This document shows, piece after piece, positions 15,827-24,548 of a DNA stretch of 64,000 nt; within the stretch, counting starts at the first letter, position 1, and the number at the start of each line of letters is the position of its first letter. Made by a program: the position numbers and the translations under genes. Origin of the DNA: Cytophagales bacterium WSM2-2. Its GTDB lineage: Bacteria; Bacteroidota; Bacteroidia; Cytophagales; Cyclobacteriaceae. The notes under the pieces are model-generated. The model saw only the letters and a list, made by a program, of their open reading frames with translations. It did not search any database and had not been told where the DNA came from. Location: contig BNHL01000001.1 in the NCBI GenBank assembly GCA_015472025.1, positions 930,001-994,000 of the forward strand, given 5' to 3'.

Positions 15827-17293
15827 TTAATAATTAGGGTTTTGAGGTAGGCCATCTGGATTAAGCGTAACCTCTACAGTAGGGATAGGAGCCAATAAGC
15901 GATAGTCTTCGTATGCTATAGTACCTACACCCGTTTTAGCTGGCTTAGTAATTGGCCGCCCTTTTCTTTTCAGGTCAAACCACCTTTGACCTTCAAAAAA
16001 CAACTCCCTTCTTCTTTCGTCGAGAATGAAGTTGATAATTGATGCATCAGCGGGTGTGGGATTCACAGCTCCACGATCAGTCCTCAAACTCGCCACAAGT
16101 GCTTGAGCTTGTGGATATAGCCCTTGTTCTGCCAAAGCTTCGGCCCTCATCAAAATAATATCAGAGTATCTAATCACTTTAATATTGTCAGTATAGATCC
16201 CATTGGCACTATTATACTTATTGCACCACGTGTAGGAAGTGGCTCCAGAAGTACCTGTAGCTGAGACGAAGAAAGTAGCAAGTCGGCTATCACCAGGCTC
16301 GAAAAGCGCAAGTAATTCGACGGAAGGAGTCATCCCTCCAAAAGTAGCCAAGGCTGCCGCATTTTTTGTCGTTGGTTGGGTGTATGTATAAGGAGCTCCG
16401 TTAACACCCGTAACACCTGCTACCTCAACAGCTTGAACGTATTGGATTTCAAATAAAGACTCCACATGAGGCACATTTTTAAATGAATTGGCATAAGAGG
16501 CTGCACCTGCTGGAATCTTCGCTGCTGTCGTATTTTGCAAAGCCAAAATGAAATTAGCGTCTGCTTGAGACCACTTTTCCCAATATAAATACACCTTGCC
16601 TAGAAGAGCATACGCAGCACCCAAATTCGCCCGATAAACACCAGTATGGGCTGCTTCTTTAGGCAGGAGAGTTATGGCATTTTGCAAATCACTTTCAATG
16701 GCTTGATATACCTCTGTCGTGGTGGCTCGTGATTTCAAAGAAGCATCAGCTCCTTGAGTCACAGGTTCTAAACGTAAAATAACATTCTTATCCCATCCTT
16801 GTCCCTGACCACTTGCAGGCACTTTATTGGGCTCATAACCATAAACATTTGCCAGTTGAAAATACGATAAGGCCCTCATAAAGTATGCCTCTCCTTTCAA
16901 TTGTTTTGCAAAGGCCTGTTGAGCCGGGTCAGTAAGTTTCAGGTTATCAATTGTCGTAATAACAATGCTACATTCATTGATAGCCGGATAAGCTTCCCAA
17001 ATATTAAATTGACTGTTACGTGAATTTATATTCTGTCCGGTATAACGTCCACCAGCTTGAGATGTTTCTACATACGCATTATCTGCGAGCGCATCTCCCA
17101 TCAGGGCTATGTCTCTTCCTCCCCAGGTATAAGACTGGTATCGGTCGTAAACAGATACTAAAAGTGCTTCATAACTTTTAGTATCGATCAGCGCTGTCGA
17201 AGACGAGATCGAGTTCTTAGGGTCTACGGTAAGATCACACGAAGTAACAATACCTCCCGCCACTAATATTGATAATATAAATAGTCTTTTCAT
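15827..17293 (-). CDS. RagB/SusD family nutrient-binding outer-membrane lipoprotein
   Basis: The 488-residue product has a lipobox cysteine at residue 19 (GGIVTSC). It shows the SusD pattern: an N-terminal helical TPR-like part (EAYPAINECSIVITTIDNL, KGEAYFMRALSYFQLANVYG), and the C-terminal signature DERRRELFFEGQRWFDLKRKG. SusD proteins form a lid over their SusC partner and capture the ligand at the cell surface. It lies 12 bases after the susC gene and is followed four bases later by an accessory lipoprotein gene. No glycoside hydrolase, sulfatase or peptidase gene is in the locus, so the ligand cannot be guessed. Confidence 0.93.
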   Translation of the reverse strand: MKRLFILSILVAGGIVTSCDLTVDPKNSISSSTALIDTKSYEALLVSVYDRYQSYTWGGRDIALMGDALADNAYVETSQAGGRYTGQNINSRNSQFNIWEAYPAINECSIVITTIDNLKLTDPAQQAFAKQLKGEAYFMRALSYFQLANVYGYEPNKVPASGQGQGWDKNVILRLEPVTQGADASLKSRATTTEVYQAIESDLQNAITLLPKEAAHTGVYRANLGAAYALLGKVYLYWEKWSQADANFILALQNTTAAKIPAGAASYANSFKNVPHVESLFEIQYVQAVEVAGVTGVNGAPYTYTQPTTKNAAALATFGGMTPSVELLALFEPGDSRLATFFVSATGTSGATSYTWCNKYNSANGIYTDNIKVIRYSDIILMRAEALAEQGLYPQAQALVASLRTDRGAVNPTPADASIINFILDERRRELFFEGQRWFDLKRKGRPITKPAKTGVGTIAYEDYRLLAPIPTVEVTLNPDGLPQNPNY

Positions 17294-17305
17294 AGTGATA
17301 CTATT

Positions 17306-20300
17306 TTAAAATTCGATTGTAATTCCTCCCGTAATCGACTTAGGATTAGGGTAAGCGTTTAGGTTGTTACTTGTTGCCTGTTCAGGATCATCACCACGAT
17401 AATTTGTAAATGTTGCCAAGTTGATCGCTTGCACAAACAAGTTCAGGCCACTCATTTTCATTCTAGAAGCTATCGTTGAAGGAACTCGATAATTTAGAGT
17501 AACCTGCTTTAACCTGATGTACGATGCTGTCTGAATGTATCGTGAAGACAAGTTGGTTGGATTGAAACCTCCTGGCTCTGTCGCACCTTGATAAGCCCTG
17601 GGAACACCGGTAATTTGCCCAGGTGTGGTCCATCTGGATAACTGATTAATATTCTGATTATCCAGTCCTGAACCTTCTGCTTCAAGAATCTGAGCTGCTT
17701 GCAAAAACGCATTATTACCATACTGGTAATTAAAGAATACTTCAAGTGAGAATCCTTTATACGAGAAGGAGTTTGCAAATCCACCATAAAACTTAGGGTT
17801 CTGGCTTCCGATAATTTGCTGATCTGTCGTCTTCGGGCTATAAGTAGTATTGCCGTTTATGTCATAATACATAGGCCGACCATCAGCAGGATTAACTCCC
17901 GCGTACTTGTATGTGTACAATATATTCAAAGGCTGACCAACCACATACCTTTGTCCGCTAATAGTACTTACTGTCAACCCATCGTATAGCGATAACAATT
18001 TGTTCTGAATAAAGGTGATGTTGAAACTAGTTGACCATTTAAAGCCACCATTATTGACATTGACAGAGGTGAGTTCAAAATCGATACCTTTATTCTCGAT
18101 TTCGCCACCATTCTTGTAGATGTTAGGGAAACCGGAGTCAGCTGGCAACTGACGTGGTAACAATATGCCGGTATTATTCTTTTTCCAGAAATCAACACTA
18201 CCAGATATCCTACTACCCCAAATAGCAAAATCTAAACCGAAATCGAGTGTAGCTGCCTGCTCCCAACTTAGAGCACCGTTTGCTAACTGGACAGGTCTGA
18301 TTCCACCTAAACCATTGTATTGGTTACCGTTTCCATACAAGGAAAGTGAAAGGAAGTCGCTGTTTTGAGTAGCTGTTGCGGTAATCTGAGGTTGAACGCC
18401 CACCACTCCATAGCTTCCACGAATTTTAAGGTCATCGATGAAGTTAACATTTGACATGAAATCTTCAGATTTCATCCTCCATCCGGCAGAAAGGCCATAA
18501 AAAGCTCCATACCTATTGCTTGCTCCAAACCTCGATGAGCCGTCATATCTGATGGTTGCGCTTGCCAAGTACTTGTCTTTATAATCGTACTTTAAATTCG
18601 CAAAAACACCAGCCAGTTTGTAGCCAGTAAATGTCGAAGTAGCAGATGTTGGAGTGGCACCACTACTTAACAATGTAAATGCTGGATTGGCAAATCCCTG
18701 TGTAGCTGAGCCCAATGTAGTTTGATTAACTTCCCTGTACTCATATCCTGCGACTACCCCGATATTGTGAATATCATTCAGTTTTTTGTTATAAGTCAGG
18801 GTGTAGTTTGTATTCCAGTTGGGATTTCTTCTAAACGTTTCCGAGCCAGTTCCTGGAGCATAACCTGGAATCGATGCCGGCCTATAGTTATAGTCTTTTA
18901 CGTCCGAGAAATCAACCCCTGCAAAAGCCCTGAAGCGAAGTCCGGGAATTATTTGTGCATTAAATGCCAAATTAGAAACCGTTTGGAAAGTACCAGACTT
19001 TCTCTTTTCCTGAGTTACAAGTTGTACAATGTTAAATGATGAAGACCCAACAATATTGGTAGTATTATAGGTCCCGTCAGGGTTATAAATTGGAGAATAC
19101 GGTGAAACGAAGAGGGCTCCGGTAAACGGTGTATTCACGAAGAATCCCTGATTGGCACTTGGACCTTGTGTATCCGAGCCTGTTAACGAAAGAGACGCCT
19201 CAAGCGAGAAAATCTTATTTATTTTATGCTCGAGATTTGCCCTCAAAGTTCCCCTCATAAAACTTGATGCAATAATAGTTCCCTCTGTATTGTTAAGTGA
19301 ACCCGAAATGAAGAACTTGGTCTTTTCATCTCCGCCACTCAGAGAGATATCATATTGCTTAATCTTGCCGGTTCTAAGAATAGCTCTCACCCAATCCGTG
19401 CTTTGATTAGGTGTATTTGGATCACCATCATAATCATACAACGTCTTGGCTTGATTAACCCCTGATTGATAGGTGTTACCTTGACGTACAGCCTGATTTC
19501 CGAAAGCCTCTTCCTTCAGTGACAACCACTGATCAGCATTCAAAACCTTATAAGGGTTGTATTGTTGAGATATACCATATTGAACTGAGGCTTTTACTTT
19601 AGCTGCTCCGGATTTCCCTTTCTTCGTAGTTATAATTACAACTCCGTTACCTGCTAAGGCTCCGTAGATTGAAGCAGCAGCAGCATCCTTTAAAATCTCA
19701 ATGTTCTCTATATCAGCAGGATTGATGGAAGAAAGTGCATTCGATGATGACACTCCGTTCAAAGTACCTGGGGTCAACTGTACACCGTCAATAATGTACA
19801 AAGGCTGAGTAGTACCGCTAATTGTACCTGTTCCGCGGATGTTTACCGTAACTCCACTTCCAGGTTGACCGCCACCTGATGTCACCTGAACTCCGGCTGC
19901 TCTTCCTTGTATGGCTCTATCAAAGGTTTGCATCGGAAGACTTTCAAAAACCTGGCCTTTAACAGAGCTAATTGAGCCGGTAATTTCTCTTTTTGTCTGA
20001 GTTGCATAACCAGTCACTACCACTTCGGAAAGTTGAGTAATATCAGATGTCATTGGCACATCGATGACTGTCTTATTAGCAACTTCAACTTCTTGAGTTC
20101 GAAGACCAATAAAAGAGAAAACAAGAGTAGCCGAAGCGTCTGAAATGGAAAGCGAGAAAGCTCCGTTTGCATCGGTTGAAGTACCATTGGTTGTTCCTTT
20201 TTGAACAACATTTACTCCGGGTATTGGTGATCCGTCTTCAGCAGACGTCACTTTTCCGGAGACCGTTCGCGATTGTGACCATGCTATACTCGATACGAGC

Positions 20301-20341
20301 ATCAGCACAAGCACCATTTTCGTGTGTAAAAATTTCCGCAT
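17306..20341 (-). CDS. SusC/RagA family TonB-linked outer-membrane transporter
   Basis: The 1,011-residue product has a signal peptide ending AWSQ. A carboxypeptidase-D-like regulatory domain follows at about residues 25-105 (VSGKVTSAEDGSPIPGVNV). The TonB-dependent plug is at about 110-240 and contains the SusC signature LYIIDGVQL, NIEILKDAAAASIYG and TTKKGK. A 22-strand-type barrel runs to the C terminus, which ends in aromatic GITIEF. It imports a ligand captured by SusD across the outer membrane using TonB energy. There is no N-terminal STN signalling domain and no ECF sigma/anti-sigma pair beside it. A perfect ten-base inverted repeat lies just upstream of its start. Confidence 0.95.
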   Translation of the reverse strand: MRKFLHTKMVLVLMLVSSIAWSQSRTVSGKVTSAEDGSPIPGVNVVQKGTTNGTSTDANGAFSLSISDASATLVFSFIGLRTQEVEVANKTVIDVPMTSDITQLSEVVVTGYATQTKREITGSISSVKGQVFESLPMQTFDRAIQGRAAGVQVTSGGGQPGSGVTVNIRGTGTISGTTQPLYIIDGVQLTPGTLNGVSSSNALSSINPADIENIEILKDAAAASIYGALAGNGVVIITTKKGKSGAAKVKASVQYGISQQYNPYKVLNADQWLSLKEEAFGNQAVRQGNTYQSGVNQAKTLYDYDGDPNTPNQSTDWVRAILRTGKIKQYDISLSGGDEKTKFFISGSLNNTEGTIIASSFMRGTLRANLEHKINKIFSLEASLSLTGSDTQGPSANQGFFVNTPFTGALFVSPYSPIYNPDGTYNTTNIVGSSSFNIVQLVTQEKRKSGTFQTVSNLAFNAQIIPGLRFRAFAGVDFSDVKDYNYRPASIPGYAPGTGSETFRRNPNWNTNYTLTYNKKLNDIHNIGVVAGYEYREVNQTTLGSATQGFANPAFTLLSSGATPTSATSTFTGYKLAGVFANLKYDYKDKYLASATIRYDGSSRFGASNRYGAFYGLSAGWRMKSEDFMSNVNFIDDLKIRGSYGVVGVQPQITATATQNSDFLSLSLYGNGNQYNGLGGIRPVQLANGALSWEQAATLDFGLDFAIWGSRISGSVDFWKKNNTGILLPRQLPADSGFPNIYKNGGEIENKGIDFELTSVNVNNGGFKWSTSFNITFIQNKLLSLYDGLTVSTISGQRYVVGQPLNILYTYKYAGVNPADGRPMYYDINGNTTYSPKTTDQQIIGSQNPKFYGGFANSFSYKGFSLEVFFNYQYGNNAFLQAAQILEAEGSGLDNQNINQLSRWTTPGQITGVPRAYQGATEPGGFNPTNLSSRYIQTASYIRLKQVTLNYRVPSTIASRMKMSGLNLFVQAINLATFTNYRGDDPEQATSNNLNAYPNPKSITGGITIEF

Positions 20342-20360
20342 GTGTTTTAGTTTAGTTATT

Positions 20361-20393
20361 AAGTGGCCATGATTTGTTATTTAATGGCCACTT
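20361..20393 (-). promoter_or_regulatory. Perfect inverted repeat in the susC leader
   Basis: AAGTGGCCAT (20361-20370) and ATGGCCACTT (20384-20393) are perfect reverse complements around a 13-base AT-rich loop. On the minus strand the hairpin ends 19 bases before the susC ATG, so it lies in the mRNA leader or at the promoter. It may be an operator for a dimeric regulator or an RNA structure that controls susC translation or stability. No U tail follows on the minus strand. Confidence 0.6.
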
Positions 20394-21138
20394 TTCGTTA
20401 TTTAATATTACACCCAGATTATTTTCCAAAAAAATATTTCGAACATATTTTTTAAATATTAATGGTGATCGGTCACTATTTCGTTTGAAAATCAAACAAT
20501 TTGCTATCGTACCGCATAAAAAGGTATATAAACCACATTCTTTTTCGTGTTCAGGTCTTGCGTGTCGTATACAATAATATTATAGGGTGACGCATAAAAA
20601 ATCCCCAGCAGAAGAGCCCGAGATTGTTGAATGAACATCGAATATTACAGCTTATTCAAACGTTGTTGTTCTGGAGTACAGATCAGGTATCGGATTCGGA
20701 GTACTCGTATTGGAATTAATCCCTCTTTTGCGCTTAAAATCACAGCGGGTTTTCAAAACAAAATACCCCAATCTGTTTCGCTCGAAGTATTTTCGTTACC
20801 ACATTTTGGGGCAGGTGATTAACATCAAGTTTTTCAATCACAATTTTCGCATAGTAGAAAATTGATCACCCATTTTTAGTCAAAAAAAAATATACATCGA
20901 AAATGGTTTTGTGTTTTTTTTCTGAAAAAATTCTGGAACAAGATGTCTATAACATCATAACGAATTTTTGCAGAGTTAAACATTTTCAATTGCGTGACTC
21001 AGGCTCTTATGTAGAATGAGGATGTTAAAAAATGAAAAAAACTACTAACTCCTGAGTGTCATTAGAGACCTCACCCGTGACCAACTGTTTCTTCATTTGA
21101 TTTGTCTCTCATCAAGCGCAAATGAATATGGATGGCAA

Positions 21139-21177
21139 AAATAAAGAGACTGCCTTTTTGAGACAGTCTCTTTATTT
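21139..21177 (-). terminator. Hairpin terminator of the second SusCD operon
   Basis: AATAAAGAGACTG pairs perfectly with CAGTCTCTTTATT around an 11-base loop, 19 bases after the stop of the lipoprotein gene at 21196. The AT-rich outer pairs give T-rich tails on both strands. Confidence 0.75.
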
Positions 21178-21195
21178 AAAGTTTAAATTATAAAC

Positions 21196-22581
21196 TTACT
21201 GCTTAGTCAGTGTGAGATAAACTCTTCTGGTCCATGTACAATATCCATTGCCTCTGCCATACTCGTCACAATCGTCATCAACAGCTATAGAAAACGTATT
21301 ACCGACATTAAGTCCATTAGTACCGTCCCAGCGATAAGTGCCCCGATTGGGAATCATATTTTGCGGCAATAACAGATTGGCCGACAAGAAATTTGATGCA
21401 GTCGGATTACTACCAGTGGCTGCAGTAGGTGAATTTCCAAACACACCTGATGCCGGCAATGTCCAGTAAAGTTGACGTTCTGAGGAGCAGTCGACACTTG
21501 AGTTTTGTAGTGCTACATACACTGTACCCAAGTTAGAAGTCCCCGCAGAATTATCGGTTGTTCCTGCTGGGAAACCCCAATCAATCAAGCAATTCTTCCG
21601 TGGTTGAGGAGGGGTAGCAGTAGGTGCAGCATTGTCAATTGCTGCAAATCCACCTGATCCTATGCCTGGGCGGGTTAGCTCAAAATTGATCCTCATTTTT
21701 GAGGTAGATCCTCTGTACGTTACGGTAAACTCTCTTTCCGTTGACAACCCCCCGCTGGGAGCCGTCAAAGTCACTGTCTGATCAGGAAACAATACCTGAC
21801 TTAGATAACTGGGCCAGCTTTCCTGATGGACTTGCAAAGTATGATTTGGTGACCAAATCGCCCTTTGCTTCAGAGTAAAGGTTCCCATCCATGTATTAGC
21901 TGCCAGCGATTGCACTGTAATGGGGTATACAAAAGGAGAACTATACCATTGACCTGTGGTGATATTTGCAGTACTATTTGATGTTAAAAAATTTGCATAA
22001 TCCGGATCTACGGTAGTCTGCGGATTCGCAGCCGATATTTTTCTTCCATCTTTCATCACCATTTCCCATCGGTAATTAATCACATCTCCAGCTGCAAATG
22101 TGTTTGTAGCACCAAATGCTGCAAGTCCTTTGAGTGGAACGCATTTGGGGCAAGTGGTACCCGAACCATCGGGATCAGTCACTATCGTCTGCAGTGCTGC
22201 CAGAGTTTCATTGGCCGTAATTCTGATCTTTGCTCTTTTATATGCCGAGTAAGTTGGCTTAGGAACCTCTGTAAATACGCTGGCGTCTACGCTTTTTAAG
22301 AAAGTTTCATAGGTCAAATCCGTACCTCTCTTGTGAGATACGTAAAAATCGATATGATCAAGATCATTGCCACCGTGTTCATCAACAGGTTCGTATATAA
22401 CCTCAAAACCAGAATTGTTCAAGTCATTTAAATCAAAAACGTTTGAGGTTATAGAATACATTCTGAGATAGGCAGAACTTGTCTTATCCTCATAAGGAAG
22501 CGGATATAGCCCCTTGTCTCTGCATGATATGGTCACTAACAACAACACGCTGAAAAGTGACAAGTATTTTTGAATGTTCAT
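21196..22581 (-). CDS. SusCD-associated surface lipoprotein of unknown family
   Basis: The 461-residue product is a lipoprotein with a lipobox cysteine at residue 20 (LLVTISC). The mature protein is beta-rich with many serine, threonine and aromatic residues. It includes a KCVPLKG segment, FTVTYRGSTSKMRINFELTR, and a C-terminal region with several cysteines and acidic stretches (VDDDCDEYGRGNGYC) that could bind a metal or form disulfides. I do not recognise a named family. Its position 17 bases after the susD-like gene and before the operon terminator suggests a surface ligand-binding partner of the transporter, like SusE/F-type proteins, but this is positional inference. Confidence 0.75.
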   Translation of the reverse strand: MNIQKYLSLFSVLLLVTISCRDKGLYPLPYEDKTSSAYLRMYSITSNVFDLNDLNNSGFEVIYEPVDEHGGNDLDHIDFYVSHKRGTDLTYETFLKSVDASVFTEVPKPTYSAYKRAKIRITANETLAALQTIVTDPDGSGTTCPKCVPLKGLAAFGATNTFAAGDVINYRWEMVMKDGRKISAANPQTTVDPDYANFLTSNSTANITTGQWYSSPFVYPITVQSLAANTWMGTFTLKQRAIWSPNHTLQVHQESWPSYLSQVLFPDQTVTLTAPSGGLSTEREFTVTYRGSTSKMRINFELTRPGIGSGGFAAIDNAAPTATPPQPRKNCLIDWGFPAGTTDNSAGTSNLGTVYVALQNSSVDCSSERQLYWTLPASGVFGNSPTAATGSNPTASNFLSANLLLPQNMIPNRGTYRWDGTNGLNVGNTFSIAVDDDCDEYGRGNGYCTWTRRVYLTLTKQ

Positions 22582-22598
22582 TGTTGTAATTTTTTGTG

Positions 22599-24530
22599 CT
22601 AAAAATCAATATCAGTAGCTGTCGTATTATCCCAGAAAGCTTTTTCTGTTAACACCGATCTTTGCGCTACGTTTCTATTCAGAGTAGCAAAGACGCTGGG
22701 ATAAAAGAACAATCTCGGAAATGAACCCGGAGAAGGCGAAATCGCTGGTTGAAATCCAGTTGGTTTGTGATTCCGACGATAAAGATTCAATGCCTCAATA
22801 CCATTTCCAAAGGAAGCTATCCAGTATTCCCGTGCAATGATGTTCATTGCATCATCTTTCGAAAGCAATAATGCAGCATCATAAGTAGTTAATGCACCAA
22901 AATTCCCATTTGTAGCCGTACCGTTGAGATAGTTCGTAACATCAGAAGTATAGTTAGCCGCAGTGTAGTATGTATTGATCGGTGTGCTTTGGGTTGCTCC
23001 TGTTCCTGAACCAACAGTAGCTTCTGTTGCTGCAGCACTTCCAATACCGTACGTTCCATTGACTGCCCAATCGCGTACATCAGTAAACGAGTTGTTAATC
23101 CCGGCTGTCATGTATTGTTTTGGAGTTGACGCTCCGGCTAGTGTCAAGTACAATGATGCTTCAGCTAGCATAAACTGTACGTAGGAACGCATCATTATGG
23201 GCTGGATACCTGCACCATACATTCCACCGCGAGTCGTGGCATTTACCGATTGCTGTTGATCCGCATCGAACCTTCCGCCAGCCGGATAAACCCCCCAGGC
23301 TGTTCTTAATGCATTATCTGGTGGAATTCCTTCCGGATTGATATGATCACGCCCCCAATAGCCTACATCTGTAGGTAAGCAAAAGGTACGCGAAAGTATG
23401 CCAGAAGCGTTACTCCATGCCGCATTTCCCGAGAGTGTGCTTATACCTGGAGGAATTCCTCCAACACCGAATGAAACAGCACCACCGACTTTTTGTGCAT
23501 AGTGAGATGGAACACTCGTTGCTGTCACGCATCGAATAGTGTTTCCATTAGCACCATTATGATTATTAACCTGCCTATAAAAATAAAATCTTATTCTAGG
23601 ATCTCCTTTACTGGAACCACCACCCACGGTATGAGTGGCATCGTAACCATGATACATTTGCCACATCAGGTGGTTGGACATGTAGTTTCCTCCTCCTGCA
23701 GGATAGTTGTTTACAAACAAAGGATGACGTGAATCGGGGTCTGACAGACTAGTACCGTACCGGAATACAAAATTATCAGACTGCACTGTAATTAAACCTC
23801 CTTTGGCGCCCGCATTAGAGCCTGTAGAGTTAATCAGAGAATTAATGCTGTCTGTTGCCATTGTCGGATTAACCAAACGCATGTTCAAAAATAATTTCAG
23901 CTTAAGGGAATTTGCCAGGCGTACCCATCTAGAATAGCTGTTGCCATAGTACAAATCAGTAGGTGTCTCAGCCAGAGGATTAAGATAACCTCCACTTGTC
24001 TTCGCAGTGGTTAATAAATCTAACTTGGCTTTGTTAAGAATACCTATTATTCTAGTGTACAACTGAGCTTGGTCATCGATTGCCGGATTCAGATTACCAT
24101 CAGCTCCTTTGAAAGCATCTGAGAAAGGGACACTCCCAAAAAAGTCTACGAGCAAAAGCAAGTTGTAGGCTTGCATTACTCTGGCCATTCCTGCGTGACG
24201 AGCCCATCCATTCGCGTCAGCATATGCAATCACGGAATTTGCATCCTGAAGTATCCCAGCATATGAAGTTGACCAGATACCATCAAATGATTGAGGACTA
24301 AACGAATTAAAATAGATCGATCCCGCAGCATTCGAAAGGCGTGTCATCTGCATACCTTGCAGACTTGCCGTACTGAACACTCCGGCCAGTGTGTACTGCA
24401 TATAATTGAGCACCAGCGTTGGCCGTACATCTGTCTGCTTAACGTTATTCGGGTCCTCTTGCAAGTTTAGCGTACATGAATCTACTGCTATAAATGCAAG
24501 GATTAATGTAAAAGCTTTTACAAATTTCAT
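22599..24530 (-). CDS. SusD/RagB-like outer-membrane lipoprotein (SusD-like_2 type)
   Basis: The 643-residue product has a lipobox cysteine at residue 19 (IAVDSC). It is longer than a canonical SusD and fits the SusD-like_2 subgroup: an early DPNNVKQTDVRPTLVLNYMQ segment, a helical part with ARVMQAYNLLLLVDFFGSVPFSDAF, and the C-terminal REYWIASFGNGIEALNLYRR block. I use the ATG at 24528-24530. A TTG two codons upstream is in frame but unnecessary. It follows its susC-like partner by 18 bases. By analogy it captures a ligand at the cell surface for the transporter. Confidence 0.9.
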   Translation of the reverse strand: MKFVKAFTLILAFIAVDSCTLNLQEDPNNVKQTDVRPTLVLNYMQYTLAGVFSTASLQGMQMTRLSNAAGSIYFNSFSPQSFDGIWSTSYAGILQDANSVIAYADANGWARHAGMARVMQAYNLLLLVDFFGSVPFSDAFKGADGNLNPAIDDQAQLYTRIIGILNKAKLDLLTTAKTSGGYLNPLAETPTDLYYGNSYSRWVRLANSLKLKLFLNMRLVNPTMATDSINSLINSTGSNAGAKGGLITVQSDNFVFRYGTSLSDPDSRHPLFVNNYPAGGGNYMSNHLMWQMYHGYDATHTVGGGSSKGDPRIRFYFYRQVNNHNGANGNTIRCVTATSVPSHYAQKVGGAVSFGVGGIPPGISTLSGNAAWSNASGILSRTFCLPTDVGYWGRDHINPEGIPPDNALRTAWGVYPAGGRFDADQQQSVNATTRGGMYGAGIQPIMMRSYVQFMLAEASLYLTLAGASTPKQYMTAGINNSFTDVRDWAVNGTYGIGSAAATEATVGSGTGATQSTPINTYYTAANYTSDVTNYLNGTATNGNFGALTTYDAALLLSKDDAMNIIAREYWIASFGNGIEALNLYRRNHKPTGFQPAISPSPGSFPRLFFYPSVFATLNRNVAQRSVLTEKAFWDNTTATDIDF

Positions 24531-24548
24531 AGTCAAACTAATTTTAGG

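Larger units (their letters stand above)
20342..21195. other. Non-coding region between the two SusCD loci
   Basis: These 854 bases separate the start of the first susC from the end of the second locus. I find no credible gene on either strand: open frames are short and lack recognisable protein character. The susC-proximal part is strongly AT-rich and holds the leader hairpin at 20361-20393. The far end holds the hairpin terminator at 21139-21177. It probably contains the susC promoter and a long leader, but I could not find a clear -33/-7 pair on the minus strand. Confidence 0.6.

Noticed and set aside
20631-20822. A 63-codon plus-strand frame in the susC upstream gap.
   Set aside because: Composition is unlike a protein (scattered charged and cysteine residues, no helix or strand pattern), and it lies in AT-rich non-coding DNA.
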